Shown: in pieces, positions 10,581-22,610 of the stretch
Numbering within the stretch: position 1 is the first letter of the stretch
Layout of the letters: each line of letters opens with the position of its first letter
Assembly (NCBI GenBank): GCA_029237695.1
Contig: CM055266.1
Location: 115,833,370-115,897,369, forward strand
Direction: 5' to 3'
Source of the DNA: Conchocele bisecta
Lineage: Eukaryota; Mollusca; Bivalvia; Lucinida; Thyasiridae
Length of the DNA: 64,000 nucleotides
Position numbers and translations under genes: made by a program
Notes under the pieces: model-generated
What the model was told of the DNA's origin: nothing
What the model saw: only the letters and a program-made list of their open reading frames with translations
Databases searched by the model: none

Positions 10581-11725
10581 AGCTCACCTGAGCGAAGCTC
10601 ATGTGAGCTATTGTTACCGCAATGTGTCCGTCGTCCGTCGTCGTCCGTGAACATTTTCAAACGTCTTCTCCTCGGTAACCATTGGGTCTATAGTCACCAA
10701 ACTTCATGGTCATGGTCCTTAGGTAGGGGGATTACAAAATTGTTAAAATGATGTCATTACGTAATCCAAGATGGCCGCCGTCTAAAAATAGCACAAATTC
10801 TTTAAAAATCTTCTTCTCAAGAACCGCCAACCGGATTTCGACAAAACTTGGTAGGAATGATCGATGTACATTGCTCTTTCAATGTTGTTAAAATGGTGAC
10901 CCTGGGGTCAAAAATGGGCATGGCCCGTGGGGTCAAATTGGGGTCCAATTTTATTTTTGACTGAATATGGTCATTTCATATATCAAATTGAAGGTATCAA
11001 TGAGGCGATCACTCTGGTGCATTATTTTTCGAAATCGGATTGTTATGTCATCCAAGATGGCCGCCGAAAGGTCAAAAGGTCGTTCTTTTATGAGATTTCA
11101 AAATTCTTCTTCACATGAACCGCTTGGCCCATGGTAGCCAAACTTAAAAGTTATGGTCCATGGGTGAAGCCTTTTCAGATTTGTTAAAATGGAGGTCATC
11201 GCTAATCCAAGATGGCCGCTGTCTAAAAATAGCATAAATTCTTAAAAAATCTTCTTCTCATGAACCGCTAGCCGGATTTCGACGAAACTTGGTAGGAATG
11301 ATCGATGTACATTGCTCTTTGAAAGTTGTTAAAATGGTGACCACGGGGTCAAAAATGGGCGTGGCCCGTGGGGTCAAATTTTATTTTTGACTGAATATGG
11401 TCATGTCATATATCAAATTGAAGGTATCAATGAGGCGATCACTCTGGTGCAATATTTGTCGGAATCGGATGATTATGTCTTCCATGATGGCCACCAAAAG
11501 GTCCATTTATTCAAGATTTTTAACAACTTTTTCTCAGGAACCACATGGCCGATGCTGGGTGAAGCATTTTCAGATTTTGTAAAATGAGAGTCATCGCTTA
11601 ATCCAAGATGACCGCCATCTAAAAATAGCACAATTTTTTTAAAACACATGAACTCAATGTCACATTCTCCTCTGGTGTTCATGGAGTCAGGTGAGCGAAT
11701 TAGGGCCATCATGGCCCTCTTGTTT
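10577..11725 (+). repeat. Family A element (copy 2) nested in family C
   Basis: The same head hairpin (10581-10609), 440-bp body (landmark near 10830 and 11270) and tail hairpin 'agggccatcatggccct' (11702-11718) + 'cttgttt' as copy 1. Family C sequence lies on both sides, so this copy inserted later. Confidence 0.8.
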
Positions 11726-12342
11726 AGTTATCTCTCTTTGGTTTTTCGCTTACTGATTTCTTGTCTGGAGCATAACTCGAAGAATCAAGAATGACAACTC
11801 TTGCCACACTAATTTTCGTGTTATCTCCCTTTGAGTTTTTTGGCGCAGTGATTTCTTGTTCGAAGCATTTCTCGAATACCCTTCGGAATATTTTCACAAA
11901 ACTTCACACATGCTTAGACCATGACCCAAAGGTGTATTGTATACAAGAATGACAACTCTTGCCTCACTAGTGTTTTAGTTATCTTCTTTGTTTTTTTGCA
12001 CACTTATTTCTTGTTTCGGAGCATAATTTGAATACCCTTTGGAACATTTTCATTAAACTTCACACATGCATAGACAACGACCCAAAGGTGTGTTGCGCAC
12101 AATAATGATCATTTTTTAGTTATCTCTTTCTTGAGCAGATTGATTTCTTGTCAATCCAAAACTTGATTACTCTTTGGAATATTTTCATGATATTTCACAC
12201 TTATTAAAACCATGACCCAAAGGTGTGTTTCATGCAAGAACGACAACTCTCATCGTGCTAACATCAGTTATCTCCCTTTATTTTTTTATTGGCTGGGAGG
12301 GGTATACATATGCGCTTGTGGACATGCATCCATTTCTAGTTT
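11726..12342 (+). repeat. Family C element (right part)
   Basis: It continues the 155-bp units ('ggaatattttcatgatattt', 'gacccaaaggtgtgt', 'gacaactct'). It ends 'gaggggtatacatatgcgct' then 'gcatccatttctagttt', the same 3' terminus as the family C copy ending at 22358. Confidence 0.75.
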
Positions 12343-12428
12343 GAAATATTTATACATCCTCACCATGTGATTGGCATATGCCATAGACAACAAGGGCTCT
12401 CCTGATCTAATCTTCATATTATTTTCAG

Positions 12429-13991
12429 GGTTCGAAGGCTGGAAAACGAGCTACTCCACCAAAATCATCAAGTTCACAACCATCGATGTCAAAAGATGAA
12501 CACATCAACTCGCAAGACAAACCTGTCAAAAACCGAAATGGGAAAAATGCAAAACCTGTAAATAATGTTTCCAAACATGACAGAAGAAATGCCTCCAAAT
12601 CTAAATCTGTTGATTCTTGCATTGAGAAACCACAAACAACTGGAAAATTAAAAGCCAAAAACAGTACAAGAAGATCATGTGCATCTAAAATATCCCCAAA
12701 TACATATAAGGAAACTAACGAAGAACTGACTGATAATTCTGATGACAAGTTTGTGCCTGTTGATGATAGCGGAGAGGACACTGGTGGAAATGACTCTGAT
12801 TACTTCGTACGTAATAAAAATGGTGCTGGTAGAAAAGGAACATTGAAAAGTGAAGAAACTGAAGGTTCTGATAATGATTTCGTAGAAGGAAGCTCGTCAC
12901 AGGCAAAAACTTTGGCTAATAAGTTGTCAAGAGTTAAACGTAAACAACAGACCGACCAAATACCAGAATCTGACGGCACATGTTGTGATGAGTGGGTGGA
13001 GGTATATTTACAGTCGGAACAGAAATGGTTGTGTGTAGACTGTGCTACTGGAAAACTGAACAAACCATATGAAATTGAGCAAAAGGCCACACAACCAGTG
13101 ACGTACATTCTGGGGTTTGCTCGAGACGGGACAATTAAAGACGTCACTGCTCGCTATGCCAGCCAGTGGTTGACGAATACCAAAAAACTTCGGGTGGACA
13201 CAGAATGGTGGGAGGAAACATTACAGCAGTACAAATCTGATGACCAACAAATCATGGAGCAGGAGGATAAAGATATCCAAGGTCATTTGATACAGCGACC
13301 ATTACCAACAAATATGGGAGCATTAAAAAACCATCCCCTGTATGTGTTAAGGCGACATTTGTTAAAATTTGAAGCCATCTACCCAGACACCGCTATTCCT
13401 GTTGGCTATATTCGTGGTGAGCCAATATATGCTAGAGAATGTGTTCATACTCTGCACTCCAGAGAAAACTGGCTGAAAGAAGGACAGGCTGTGCGTGTAG
13501 GAGAAGATGCGTACAAATTTGTGAAGTCGCGGCCCAAGTGGAACAAACCAAAGGAGAATCCCGATGCCTTGGACCTGCAGCTATTCGGTCCATGGCAGAC
13601 GGAACTCTACATCCCCCCTCCTGCAGTCGATGGCAAGGTGCCCAGGAATGCCCACGGCAACGTGGAGATGTTCCTACCCACAATGCTCCCTGCTGGAACT
13701 GTTCACCTACAAATTCCTGCTCTCAACAGAGTCGCGAAGAAGCTTGGTATAGACTGTGCGCCAGCTATGGTAGGCTGGGAGCAACACAGTGGGTTTTCTC
13801 ACCCACTGATGGATGGCTGGATTGTGTGTGAAGAGTTCAAGGACACACTGCTGGCGGCCTGGGACGAAGAGCAGGAGATAGTGAAGGCGAGAGAGGCGGA
13901 AAAGCGGGAGAAACGTGTGACCAGTAACTGGCGTCTGCTCATCCGAGGGTTACTGATCAAGGAGAGGCTGAAGAAGAGGTTTGATCTTGAG
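12429..13991 (+). CDS. XPC: XPC giant exon: acidic linker, transglutaminase C-half, BHD1-BHD3
   Basis: A single 1563-bp exon of 521 codons, phase 0 at both ends (acceptor 'attattttcag', donor 'gtaact' after KKRFDLE). Residues 1-180 are a charged, low-complexity linker. Residues about 185-285 hold the end of the transglutaminase-like fold (DEWVEVYLQSEQKWLCVDC; WWEETL). About 288-343 is BHD1 (LPTNMGALKNHPLYVLRRHL; VHTLHSRENWL). About 345-385 is BHD2. About 387-465 is BHD3 (FGPWQTELYIPPPAVDGKVP; CEEF). These modules grip undamaged DNA and insert a beta-hairpin at the lesion. From memory, vertebrates split this stretch over several exons, so its fusion here is notable. The reading frame is intact; open sequence past 13991 (to 14234) is intron read-through. 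Confidence 0.95.
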
Positions 13992-14065
13992 GTAACTTCC
14001 AAGTTTCATATATGGGCATCTGGCCGAGTAAAGCTACCTTACAATATACCCAACAAATATGTGGC

Positions 14066-14180
14066 TGTGGCGAATAATGCAGATTCTGATCAGACTGTGC
14101 GGATGCACAGGCTGATCTGGATCTACATTGGTCGCAAAACTGGTTTCATAAGCCCCATTTCTCCAGTTACATCCACAACT
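14066..14180. repeat. Fragment of the GTGACTGG MITE family
   Basis: 'gcagattctgatcagactgt', 'gcggatgcacaggctgatct' and 'cataagccccatttctccag' match the MITE at 8886-9119. Only about half an element is present. The flanking 14181-14705 is A/T-rich intron with no recognised feature. Confidence 0.7.
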
Positions 14181-14705
14181 ATGAACATCCATCTGAGTAA
14201 AGGTGCATGCACAAAATGTTCTTATAGGAATTAAATAAGTGTATAATTGTGTCGCTATTCAACCAGTTCTAAAAATTACAAGTGCCTGCTATACAGATAT
14301 AATCATTTACTAATATTTATTTTAATGATAGTGACGCATAGTGGTATCAGGCTATTTTCATATGCAAATGAGGCATGATATTTTTGAATTATTTATACGA
14401 ATTAAATGCGTCGTCTGAAAAAATAATATTTTTGACAGATTATAATGTATGATCATTGCAAAAAATAAATACAGAGAATAAATAGTAATGTCCGTTAATA
14501 TTTTAAGGAAACACGGTTATCACCCCTGATCTCAGAGTGGAAATTTTATGTCTGATATAAATGTATAATACTACCAATAAATATGTGGGGTAATTAATGG
14601 TGAATGAATGTTTATTTTGCCAGAAAATGTCTAAGATGATATCTCTGATATAAAGATAATTTGTGTGCCTACTGAGTGGGCATGTACCTTTAAACAACAA
14701 ATATC

Positions 14706-14939
14706 TGGCTGTGACTTGAGAAATGGGGCTTATGGGATTTGGGACCAGTGTAGCTCCTGATCAAATTGCACAAGGAGGTAGCCTGATACCGATATATGCT
14801 GTTTGTTAGAAGCATGACGAATGTTTCCTTGATGGAATGGCGAACAGTGCAGATCCTGATCAGGTTGGGGATGCATAGGCTGATCTGGATCTTCTTTGTT
14901 TGCAAAACCCATAAGGCCAATGTCTCCAGTCACAGCCAC
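14706..14939. repeat. MITE, GTGACTGG family, both ends present
   Basis: 'tggctgtgacttgagaaatg' at the left and 'gtctccagtcacagcca' at the right are inverted repeats. The interior is related to 8886-9119. It lies in the last XPC intron. Confidence 0.8.
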
Positions 14940-14994
14940 ATATATATGGGCATCTAGCTGAATAAATGTATCTTACAACATTTGCCACAAATTG

Positions 14995-15159
14995 TGGCTG
15001 TGATTGGAGAAATCGGGAAGTATCACACTCGTAGAAGCATGACGGGTATTTCATTGATGGATTAGTGTACAGTGTAGACCCTGACCAGACTGTGCGGATG
15101 ACTGATCTGGATCTACACTGGTCGCAAATTCATAAGCCCCATTTCTCCAGTCACAGCCA
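14995..15159. repeat. MITE, GTGACTGG family, shorter copy
   Basis: The left end 'tggctgtgattggagaaat' and the right end 'atttctccagtcacagcca' pair. The body has 'gaccagactgtgcggatg' and 'actgatctggatctacactg'. It lies only about 55 bp from the previous copy. Confidence 0.75.
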
Positions 15160-15401
15160 CAAGTGTAGATCCTGGTCATTCTGCACAGTTCCACAGCTGC
15201 ATCATCAAATCCTTTTTGCTGACGACAGTAAGCATGCCCGAATTAACACAAATGGTGAATAGCGTACACCCAAAAATATCTGGGATACATAATAGTCTCC
15301 ACCTGTTCGACTGTCTCTCCGAGATTTGCATTAACCCTTAGACCACTACACACAACAATTGTTTTCTGCTGTTACTTTTATATCTTGCCATATTTCTCAA
15401 T

Positions 15402-15476
15402 AAAAACATGGTTTGACAGCACTTCAGAATCATTTCCAATGGAAATGATTCTAAAGTGCTGTCAAAGCATGTTTTT
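15402..15476. repeat. Foldback palindrome
   Basis: 'aaaaacatggtttgacagca' 'cttcagaatcatttcc' pairs with 'ggaaatgattctaaagtgct' 'gtcaaagcatgttttt', with a 2-base centre and few mismatches. The class also occurs at 18153-18213. Confidence 0.85.
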
Positions 15477-15554
15477 GATGATAAAAATGGAAAATAGAAA
15501 ATTAACAACAGACGACAAAAAAATAAGATAGCAGTGTAAGGTTTCATATTTTTG

Positions 15555-15757
15555 TGCCCCTGGTCTCGGTAGTGTTTTCACTGTATCTGTCCATGTGTGT
15601 GTCCATAGATCCAGTTAAGAAGTTTGCCGGAGTTTCTCCAATCTGCCACCGTGGGACATTTTGTGCCGATAGGCCACATTTTCCTACTATTTATGTTACC
15701 GTAAAATGGATTGGCTTAATATATAAACTTAGATACTTGTTTGTCCTTATCCATATT
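15555..15757 (+). repeat. Dispersed repeat fragment
   Basis: 'agaagtttgccggagtttct', 'aatctgccaccgtgggacat' and 'gccgataggccacattttc' are molluscan repeat words shared with family E and family D tails. The flank 'tatttatgttaccgtaa' recurs at 16933 and suggests that the family D copy between them inserted into this repeat. Confidence 0.6.
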
Positions 15758-16827
15758 TTTATGCCCCCGCTACCGAAAGGTACGGGGGCATATAGCGTTA
15801 CCGGCGTCCGTCCGTACGTCCCGATATTATCATATTCTTTAGTAACTTCTACATGGCTTCACATATTATGTCAATATTTATACACGTGATACATATGAAC
15901 ATGCCTTACACACTCCACCCCCCAGTACTTCGACCTTCACCTTTGGCCTATGTGCACGTTTCTCAATCCTACACTAACTTCTCAATACTTTTGCCAATCG
16001 CTTAAATATTTATACACATGATACATATGAACATGCCCTACACACTCCACCCCCCAGTACTTCGACCTTCACCTTTGGCCTATGTGCACGTTTCTCAATC
16101 CTACACTAACTTCTCAATACTTTTGCCAATCGCTTAAATATTTATACACATGATACATATGAACATGCCCTACACACTCCACCACCCAGTACTTCGACCT
16201 TCACCTTTAACTTTCACCTTTTCTACTTTAAATGTTTACTTAGCACTTTGGGACAAATCTACGTGCACGTTTCTCAATCCTACAATAACTTCTCAATACT
16301 TTTGCCAATCGCTTAAATATTTATACACATGATACATATGAACATGCCTTACACACTCCACCACCCATTACTTCGACCTTCACCTTTGACCTTCACCTTT
16401 TCCACTTTAATTGTTTACTTGCCACTTTGGGACAAATCTACGTGCGCGTTTCTCAATCCTACACTAACTTTCACACACGCATCGCTCCAATGGTCCTCTA
16501 CCGCCCTGTGACAAATCCACATTCCTCCTGCCCCCGCTAAGCATAGGGTCAAGGTCACAGACTTGGTGCGTTTCAAACCTTAACATTCAGTTAAATGGCT
16601 TATAATTTGTGTTTCCTTGCTCGGATCTGCTTCACATTTCACACACGCATTGCTACAATGGTCCTCTACCGCCCTGTGACAAATCCACATTCGTCCCGCC
16701 CCCACTAAGCCCAGGGTCAAGGTGCGTTCAAAACCTTAACGCTCGGGTAAATGGCTTATAATCAAATATGCCTCGTTTTCTTTGGCTGCCAGCGGGGGTA
16801 TTCGTGTGCCGACAGGCCACATTTCTA
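15758..16827 (+). repeat. Family D element (copy 2)
   Basis: The head hairpin is 'tgcccccgctaccgaaaggt' 'acgggggca', followed by 'tagcgttaccggcgtcc'. The body has four near-identical units ('gatacatatgaacatgc', 'cttacacactccacc', 'cttttgccaatcgcttaaa'), then family D units ('atggtcctctaccgccctgt'). The end is 'tttctttggctgccagcggg' and 'ggccacatttctagtt'. Short open frames in it are repeat translations. Confidence 0.8.
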
Positions 16828-17004
16828 GTTAGTCTATAGCCTACCCATGTTGCTCCAGTGCTCAAGGTCAAATGAATTAGAAATTTGCATTGTTAAGTTT
16901 GTTTTTATATTGCGTTAAAGTTTTCAACTTACTACTATCTGTGTTACCGTAAGTCGGATTGACTTGAACTTCATAATTATGGTTATTTGTTTTCATCTTC
17001 ATTT

Positions 17005-17978
17005 TTATGCCCCACAACGATAGTGGAGGGGGCATTTAGTGTTACCCTTGTCCGTCCGTCCCGTCCGTCCTTGTTTGGGACAAATCTACGTGCACGTTTC
17101 TCAATCCTACAATAACTTCTCAATACTTTTGCCAATCGCTTAAATATTTATACACATGATACATATGAACATGCCTTACACACTCCACCACCCATTACTT
17201 CGACCTTCACCTTTGACCTTCACCTTTTCCACTTTAATTGTTTACTTGCCACTTTGGGACAAATCTACGTGCGCGTTTCTCAATCCTACACTTAACTTTC
17301 ACACACGCATCGCTCCAATGGTCCTCTACAAATCAAGCCCAGGGTCAAGGTCACATACTTAGTGCTTCAAAAACTTTAACCCTCAGGTAAATATCTTCTA
17401 ATTTCTGTTTTCTTTCACGGATCAGCTTCATATTTCATATACGCATTGCTCTAATGGTCCTCTACCGCCCTGTGCCAAATGCACGTTCGTCCTGCCCCTG
17501 CCAAGCCCAGGGTCAAGGTCACATACTTGGTGCTTCAAAACTTTAACGCTCGGGTAAATATCTTATAATTTCTGTTTCCTTTCACGGATCAGCTTCATAC
17601 TTCATATACACATTGCTCTAATGGTCCTCTACTGTCATGTGCCAAATTCACGTTCGTCCTGCCCCCGCCAAGCCCAGGGTCAAGGTCACATACTTGGTGC
17701 TTCAAAAACTTTAACGCTCGGGTAAATATCTTATAATTTCTGTTTCCTTTCACGGATCAGCTTCATACTTCATATACGCATTGCTCTAATGGTCCTCTAC
17801 CGCCATGTGCTAAATCCACGTTCGTCCTGCCCCCGACAAGCCCAGGGTCAAGGTCACATACTTGGTGCTTCAAAAACTTTAACGCTCGGGTAAAAAATAA
17901 TTTTGCTTGTAATTTTGCCTCATTTATTATCAAAGCGATATGTGGGACATCCGTGTTCTATGAACACATTTTCTAGTT
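17005..17978 (+). repeat. Family D element (copy 3)
   Basis: The head is 'tgccccacaacgatagtgga' 'gggggca'. The body has units of about 165 bp ('ataatttctgtttcctttca', 'cgcattgctctaatggtcct', 'cccagggtcaaggtcaca'), and the end is 'gaacacattttctagtta'. The copy at 56440-56702 shares this head but lies in the opposite orientation. Confidence 0.8.
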
Positions 17979-18152
17979 ATTCCTAGCCCACCCATGTGGC
18001 CCTCTGCACTAAAGGTCGATGGTAAAATTTGTGTTCATTATGGTGGTTGGTTGGGATCATTTGCAGTTCAATGGTGGGGTTCATCCTTAACCCTTACTAC
18101 GCTGAATTAAATGTTGTCGTCTGCTGGAAATGTTTTATTTTCAATATTTCTC

Positions 18153-18213
18153 GACAAAAACCTGGTTTTGACAGCACACGAGAATCTCATGTGCTGTCGA
18201 AACCAGTTTTTTG
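18153..18213. repeat. Foldback palindrome
   Basis: 'aaaaacctggttttgacagc' 'acacgagaat' pairs with 'tctcatgtgctgtcgaaacc' 'agttttttgtt'. It shares the word 'tgacagcac' and the layout with 15402-15476. It is in the last XPC intron. Confidence 0.8.
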
Positions 18214-18514
18214 TTAAGAATTAAAGCAAAAATGAAAAACAGCAGATGGCAGTTTCCGTCAACAGCGTAACAGGTTAACAGAATCCCTTTATCCATGGCT
18301 TGACCCTCGGGTACATTTTCCCTTTCTTGCTACTTCAGAGTTGAATTTGGTTATGCCCATTATAAAAGCAGTAACATTAGTACTAATCATATGACTTTTA
18401 GGGAGTGGAGCCGTTAAACGCCATTAAATAAAATTAATAAATAAAATTTGTGTTCTAAGTCTTTTTGGGGGCCCGTCCATCAATCATATCAGTGTTGGTG
18501 ATGTCTTGTTGCAG

Positions 18515-18649
18515 GAGGAGGAAAGTCAACCCAGCACAAGTGGCAATCAGTCGGAGAAGGCTGCAGATTCCACACAGTCGTGGCCACGAAACCGTCAGAC
18601 GAGTAGACAGACAGACGAGCACACACTCTGTATGGTGGAGAAGCTATGA
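18515..18649 (+). CDS. XPC: XPC last exon (C-terminus)
   Basis: After acceptor 'tgtcttgttgcag' the frame (phase 0) reads 44 residues and a TGA. It starts EEESQPSTSGNQSEKAADST and then has QSWPRNRQT. This parallels the vertebrate C-terminus ([20 protein letters not shown], PQNRE). The final VEKL resembles the vertebrate ending PFEQL, so I take the stop as genuine. The region normally contacts TFIIH and, just upstream, centrin. No AATAAA was identified with confidence just downstream, and an alternative last exon remains possible. Confidence 0.72.
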   Translation, partial: EEESQPSTSGNQSEKAADSTQSWPRNRQTSRQTDEHTLCMVEKL

Positions 18650-18897
18650 TGGAAGTGTGGCCCCGAGATGTGACATTCCAGGTGGCCGTGTGTACAACCA
18701 CCATTCTCCAGTGGTCGACGATGGTACCAGTTTATGTTTCTTGCATGTGATATGTGAATAAGGAAATGAGGATTATAGTATTTGCGACCAATGCAGCAGT
18801 GCTTTCAGTGACAGAAATTGGACTCCCTGAAAAAAATCCTGAAATTATTAGATTTCCTACTTTATCTATATATATATAAAAATAAATCCTGATTTCA

Positions 18898-19100
18898 ATA
18901 TTAATGATAGCACTGTTGCAGACCCAGATCAGCCTGTGCATCTGTGCAGTCTGATCATCGTATGCACCATTTTCCTTGTGAATCTGAAACACCTGTCGTG
19001 CATACAGACAACATAGATCCTTATCATGCAGGAGTCTGTGTCGCTAGTAGATCGGGAGCCACACTGGCCACAGATTACATAATCCCCATCTGTACAGCCA
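18898..19100. repeat. Fragment of the GTGACTGG MITE family
   Basis: 'gacccagatcagcctgtgca' and the related 'acagataacatagatcc...catcatgca' layout match the MITE interior, but the ends are degraded. Confidence 0.55.
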
Positions 19101-19149
19101 CAGAATGCCTGGTAAATACATTTATCCTATTCATGCTATTAACAGACCA

Positions 19150-19359
19150 GGGGTCCGTTTCACTAAACTTAGTACGACTAAAATGTTTGTAAGTGCAAAA
19201 TTAACAATGTTTTATTGTAAACAATTATTGTATTTACATTTATTGAGCATATGTAGCCTATGCTAAATAAATGTAAATCCATCAATTGAAATTTACAGAC
19301 GTTCTTAAATTTGCACTTACAAACATTTTAGTCGTACAAAGTTTAGTGAAACGGACCCC
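19150..19359. repeat. MITE with about 50-bp terminal inverted repeats
   Basis: 'ggggtccgtttcactaaact' 'tagtacgactaaaatgtttg' 'taagtgcaaa' is repeated inverted at the right ('tttgcacttacaaacatttt' 'agtcgtacaaagtttagtga' 'aacggacccc'). It encodes no protein. The flanks do not show a clear target duplication. Confidence 0.9.
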
Positions 19360-19686
19360 TGTTGGTATTAACCCTTTCACCCCTAAGTAACTAGAATGGA
19401 ATTTGATATGTTAATTTTGCAACCAATCCAATTGTCGCAAAAAGATTTTCAGACTAGTCCATTTATGAAAAGGGGGTGTTTTTGCTCTCAAAAATATGAA
19501 AATTACTTGCAAAAGTGCAGATCCTGATGAGACGGCTCGTCACGAGCCGGCTCGTCTGGATCTACACTGTTTGACAATACCACTATACAGGTCTGTGGTG
19601 TTGAAAGGGTTAACCATTTAAGTCCATGGATACTATATAATACTTTTGTATTGGAAAAATATGATAAATTTTGTTTCTTTCTCCAT

Positions 19687-19760
19687 GAAAGTATTTGTTG
19701 TTACCACTCATTTGAACCGTCTCATTGAGACGGTTCATATGAGTGGTAATAACATACTTT
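19687..19760. repeat. Foldback palindrome (ACTCATTTGAAC class)
   Basis: 'aaagtatttgttgttaccac' 'tcatttgaaccgtctca' pairs with 'tgagacggttcatatgagtg' 'gtaataacatacttt'. It is related to the foldbacks at 3578 and 23182. Confidence 0.85.
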
Positions 19761-19780
19761 ATGTTAACATATGTTAATTG

Positions 19781-20465
19781 TATCCCCCGGACTCCGTCGG
19801 GGGATACTATGGATTTGACAGCGCGCCGCGTCCGCGTCCGCCGCAGACACTTCTTGTCCGGAGCATAACTCGAACACCCTTTGGAATATTTTCATGAAAC
19901 TTCACACATGCATAGACCACGACCCAAAGGTGTGTCGCGCACAAGAATGACAACTCTTGCATAGCTAATTTTTTAGTTATCTCCCTTTTTTGTTTCTCGC
20001 ACTGATTTCGAGTCCGGAGCATAACTCCACCACCCTTTGGAATATTTTCATGAAACTTTACACATGCATAGACCACGACCCGAAGGTGTGTCGCGCACAA
20101 GAATGACAACTCTTGCATAGCTAATTTTTGAGTTATCTCCCTTTTTTGTTTTGCGCACTGATTGACCATAACTCGACCACCCTTTGGAATATTTTTATGA
20201 AACTTAACACATTCAATTAGACCACGAACCGAAGGTGTGTCGTGCACAAGAATGACAACTCTTGCATAGCTAATTTTTGAGTTATCTCCCTTTTTTTGTT
20301 TTCGCTCACTGATTTCCTCTCCGGAGCATAACTCGACCACCCTTTGGAATATTTTCATGAAACTTCACACATGCATAGACACGACCCGGAGGTGTGTCGC
20401 GCACAATAATGACAACTCTTGCATAGCTAATTTTTTAGTTATCTCCCTTTTTTGTTTTGCGCACT
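19781..20465 (+). repeat. Family C element (copy 2, left part)
   Basis: The head hairpin is 'tatcccccggactccgtcgg' 'gggata'. It is followed by 'cgcgtccgcgtccgccgcag' and four units of about 155 bp with 'gaatgacaactcttgcatag' and 'tagttatctccctttttt'. The long minus-strand open frame here is a translation of the repeat. Confidence 0.8.
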
Positions 20466-22160
20466 CTACAAACTGGACAATAATGCATGAAGACCTGTTT
20501 TCTCGTCTGCTCTGTACACCTTTTTCTCATGTGCTCTGTACACCTTACCTGTAGAGAGAACAATAGAAAACTGGGAGAACCATGTGCTAGCATGGGCTAG
20601 CATGTGCAGATGTCCAGTGCTTGACCACTGCTGACCAGGTAATTTATACAGGTAAATCACTACATTGGGTACTGTGTTGAAAATATTGTGGCATTATGTG
20701 GACCTGTGCAGTTTTTTGTAGATAAATATAGGACTATTAAAAAAAAAAATCTGGTCTCCAATAGCAAGCATTATTATTTTTTTCATTTTTTTTTTTTATT
20801 TTTTTTTTTTGTTTTTTTTTTTTTTTTTCATTTTTTTTTCCTTTTTTTTTTTTTCCATTTTTTTTTCTTTCTTTCTTTTTTCATTTTTTTTTCATTTTTT
20901 TTTTTTTAAATTATTTTTCAATTTTTGTCTAGTAGCATAAGGTCGTAAGTGCTTTACACAGACTATTCACCTGTGCATGTGCTAGCATGTGCAACTGACC
21001 ACTGACCACTTACAGGTAATTTATACAGGTAAATGATTATATTACATTTCCGTAAACTGTGTTGAAAATATTGTGGCATTATGTGGACCTGTGCAGATAT
21101 ATGTAGATAAATATAGGACTATTAAAACAAAATTCTGTGCTCCAGTAGCAAGCATTATTATTTTTAAACTTTTTTTTTCCATTTTTTTGTTTTCATTTTT
21201 TTTTCAAATTATTTTTCAATTTTTGTCTAGTAGCATAAGGTGGTAAGTGCTATATACAGACTATTCACCTGTGCATGTGCTAGCATGTGCAACTGACCAC
21301 TGACAACTTACAGGTAATTTATACAGGTAAATGATTATATTACATTTCCAGTAAACTGTGTTGAAAAATATTGTGGGAATATGTTGGACCTGTGTATATA
21401 TGATATGTAGATAAATATAGGACTATTAAAAAACATTCTGGGCTCCAGTAGGGAGCATTATTCTTTTTCTTTTTTTAATTTAATTTTTTTTTCCATTTTT
21501 TTTTTACATTCTTTTTCAATTTTTTAACTGACCACTAACTTATTACAGGTAATATACAGGTACATTATTACATTTCCGTAAACTGTGTTGACAATATTGT
21601 GGCAGTATGTGGACCTGTGCAGATATATGTAGATAATATAGGACTATTAACAAAATTCTGGGCTCCAGTAGCGAGCATTATTTAAAAAAAAAAAAATTGT
21701 ATATTACATTTCCGTAAACTGTGTTGAAAATATTGTGGCATTATGTGGACCTGTGCAGATATATGTAGATAAATATAGGACTAAAAAAAAAATGGGCTCC
21801 AGTAGTATTATTATTTTTTATCAATATCCAACTTTTTTTTTCAATTTTTTTTAATTTTTTTTTTTACATTCTTTTTTAATTTTTTAGCTGACCACTAACT
21901 ATTACAGGTAATTTATACAGCTGAATTATTACATTTACCTAAACTGTGTTGACAATATTGTGGCAGTATGTGACCTGTGCAGAGATATGTATATAAATAT
22001 AGGACTATTAAACAAAATTCTCGGGCTCCATTAGCGAGCATATGTTAATTTACATTCTATTACATTTCCGTCAACTATGTTGAAAATATTGTGGCATTAT
22101 GTGCACCTGTGCAGATATATGTACATAAATATAGGACTATTAACAAATAATTCTGCGCTC
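20466..22160. repeat. T-rich tandem array inside family C
   Basis: About seven irregular units (140-385 bp) carry 'caggtaatttatacaggtaa', 'aaactgtgttgaaaatattg', 'tggcattatgtggacctgtg', 'agataaatataggactatta' and 'gggctccagtagc', separated by long T tracts. Family C sequence lies on both sides, so the array was inserted or expanded within that element. No gene is present. Confidence 0.75.
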
Positions 22161-22358
22161 CAGTAGCTTCACACATGCACCCTAAAGGTGTGTCGCGCAA
22201 GAATGACAACTCTTGCATCACTAATTGTTTAGTTATCTCCCTTTGTCCGTCACCGATTTTGTCTCCGGAGCATAACTCGATCACCCTTTTTTCAAACTAC
22301 TTGTGTATCTGGGGAGGGGGATACACATGCGCTTGTCGACAAGCGTCCATTTCTAGTT
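22161..22358 (+). repeat. Family C element (copy 2, right end)
   Basis: It resumes with 'cttcacacatgcaccctaaa' and 'gaatgacaactcttgcatca'. It ends 'ggggatacacatgcgcttgt' 'cgacaagcgtccatttctag' 'ttt', the same terminus as 12290-12342. Confidence 0.75.
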
Positions 22359-22610
22359 TAGATAGGTTTCACTATAATGCAAGGGGTCAGTGGAGGAAGG
22401 GAGATAAGTCGTATATGTGTCTCACGGAGGCAAACATACTGGGTTTGTTTGCCATCCGTGGAAAAGTCACATTCTTAAGTTTGTCATATTTTAGTTTGTG
22501 TTGCTCATGTATTGTATTCAGTATGCACTGAGCAGAGAAAATCAAATAACCCCATTGGATAAGTATGGACAATACTATCTCAATGTCAGGGGTTGACAGT
22601 GTTAAACAGA

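Noticed and set aside
13992..14234. Extra 80 codons of XPC after KKRFDLE
   Set aside because: They follow a GT donor, lack homology and contain a MITE fragment. The C-terminus is found instead at 18515-18649, with matching phase.
19510..19580. 'cctgatgagacggctcgtca' looks like a hammerhead ribozyme core
   Set aside because: The required GAAAC after stem II is absent, and the flanks match the GTGACTGG MITE family ('gcagatcctgat...tctggatctacactg'), so the CTGATGAG is coincidental.
19807..20358. 183-codon minus-strand open frame
   Set aside because: Its repeated segment (VKFHENIPKG) is a translation of four family C tandem units. There is no codon-level constraint or domain.
20688..20909. Phe-rich open frame
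   Set aside because: Direct translation of T tracts.
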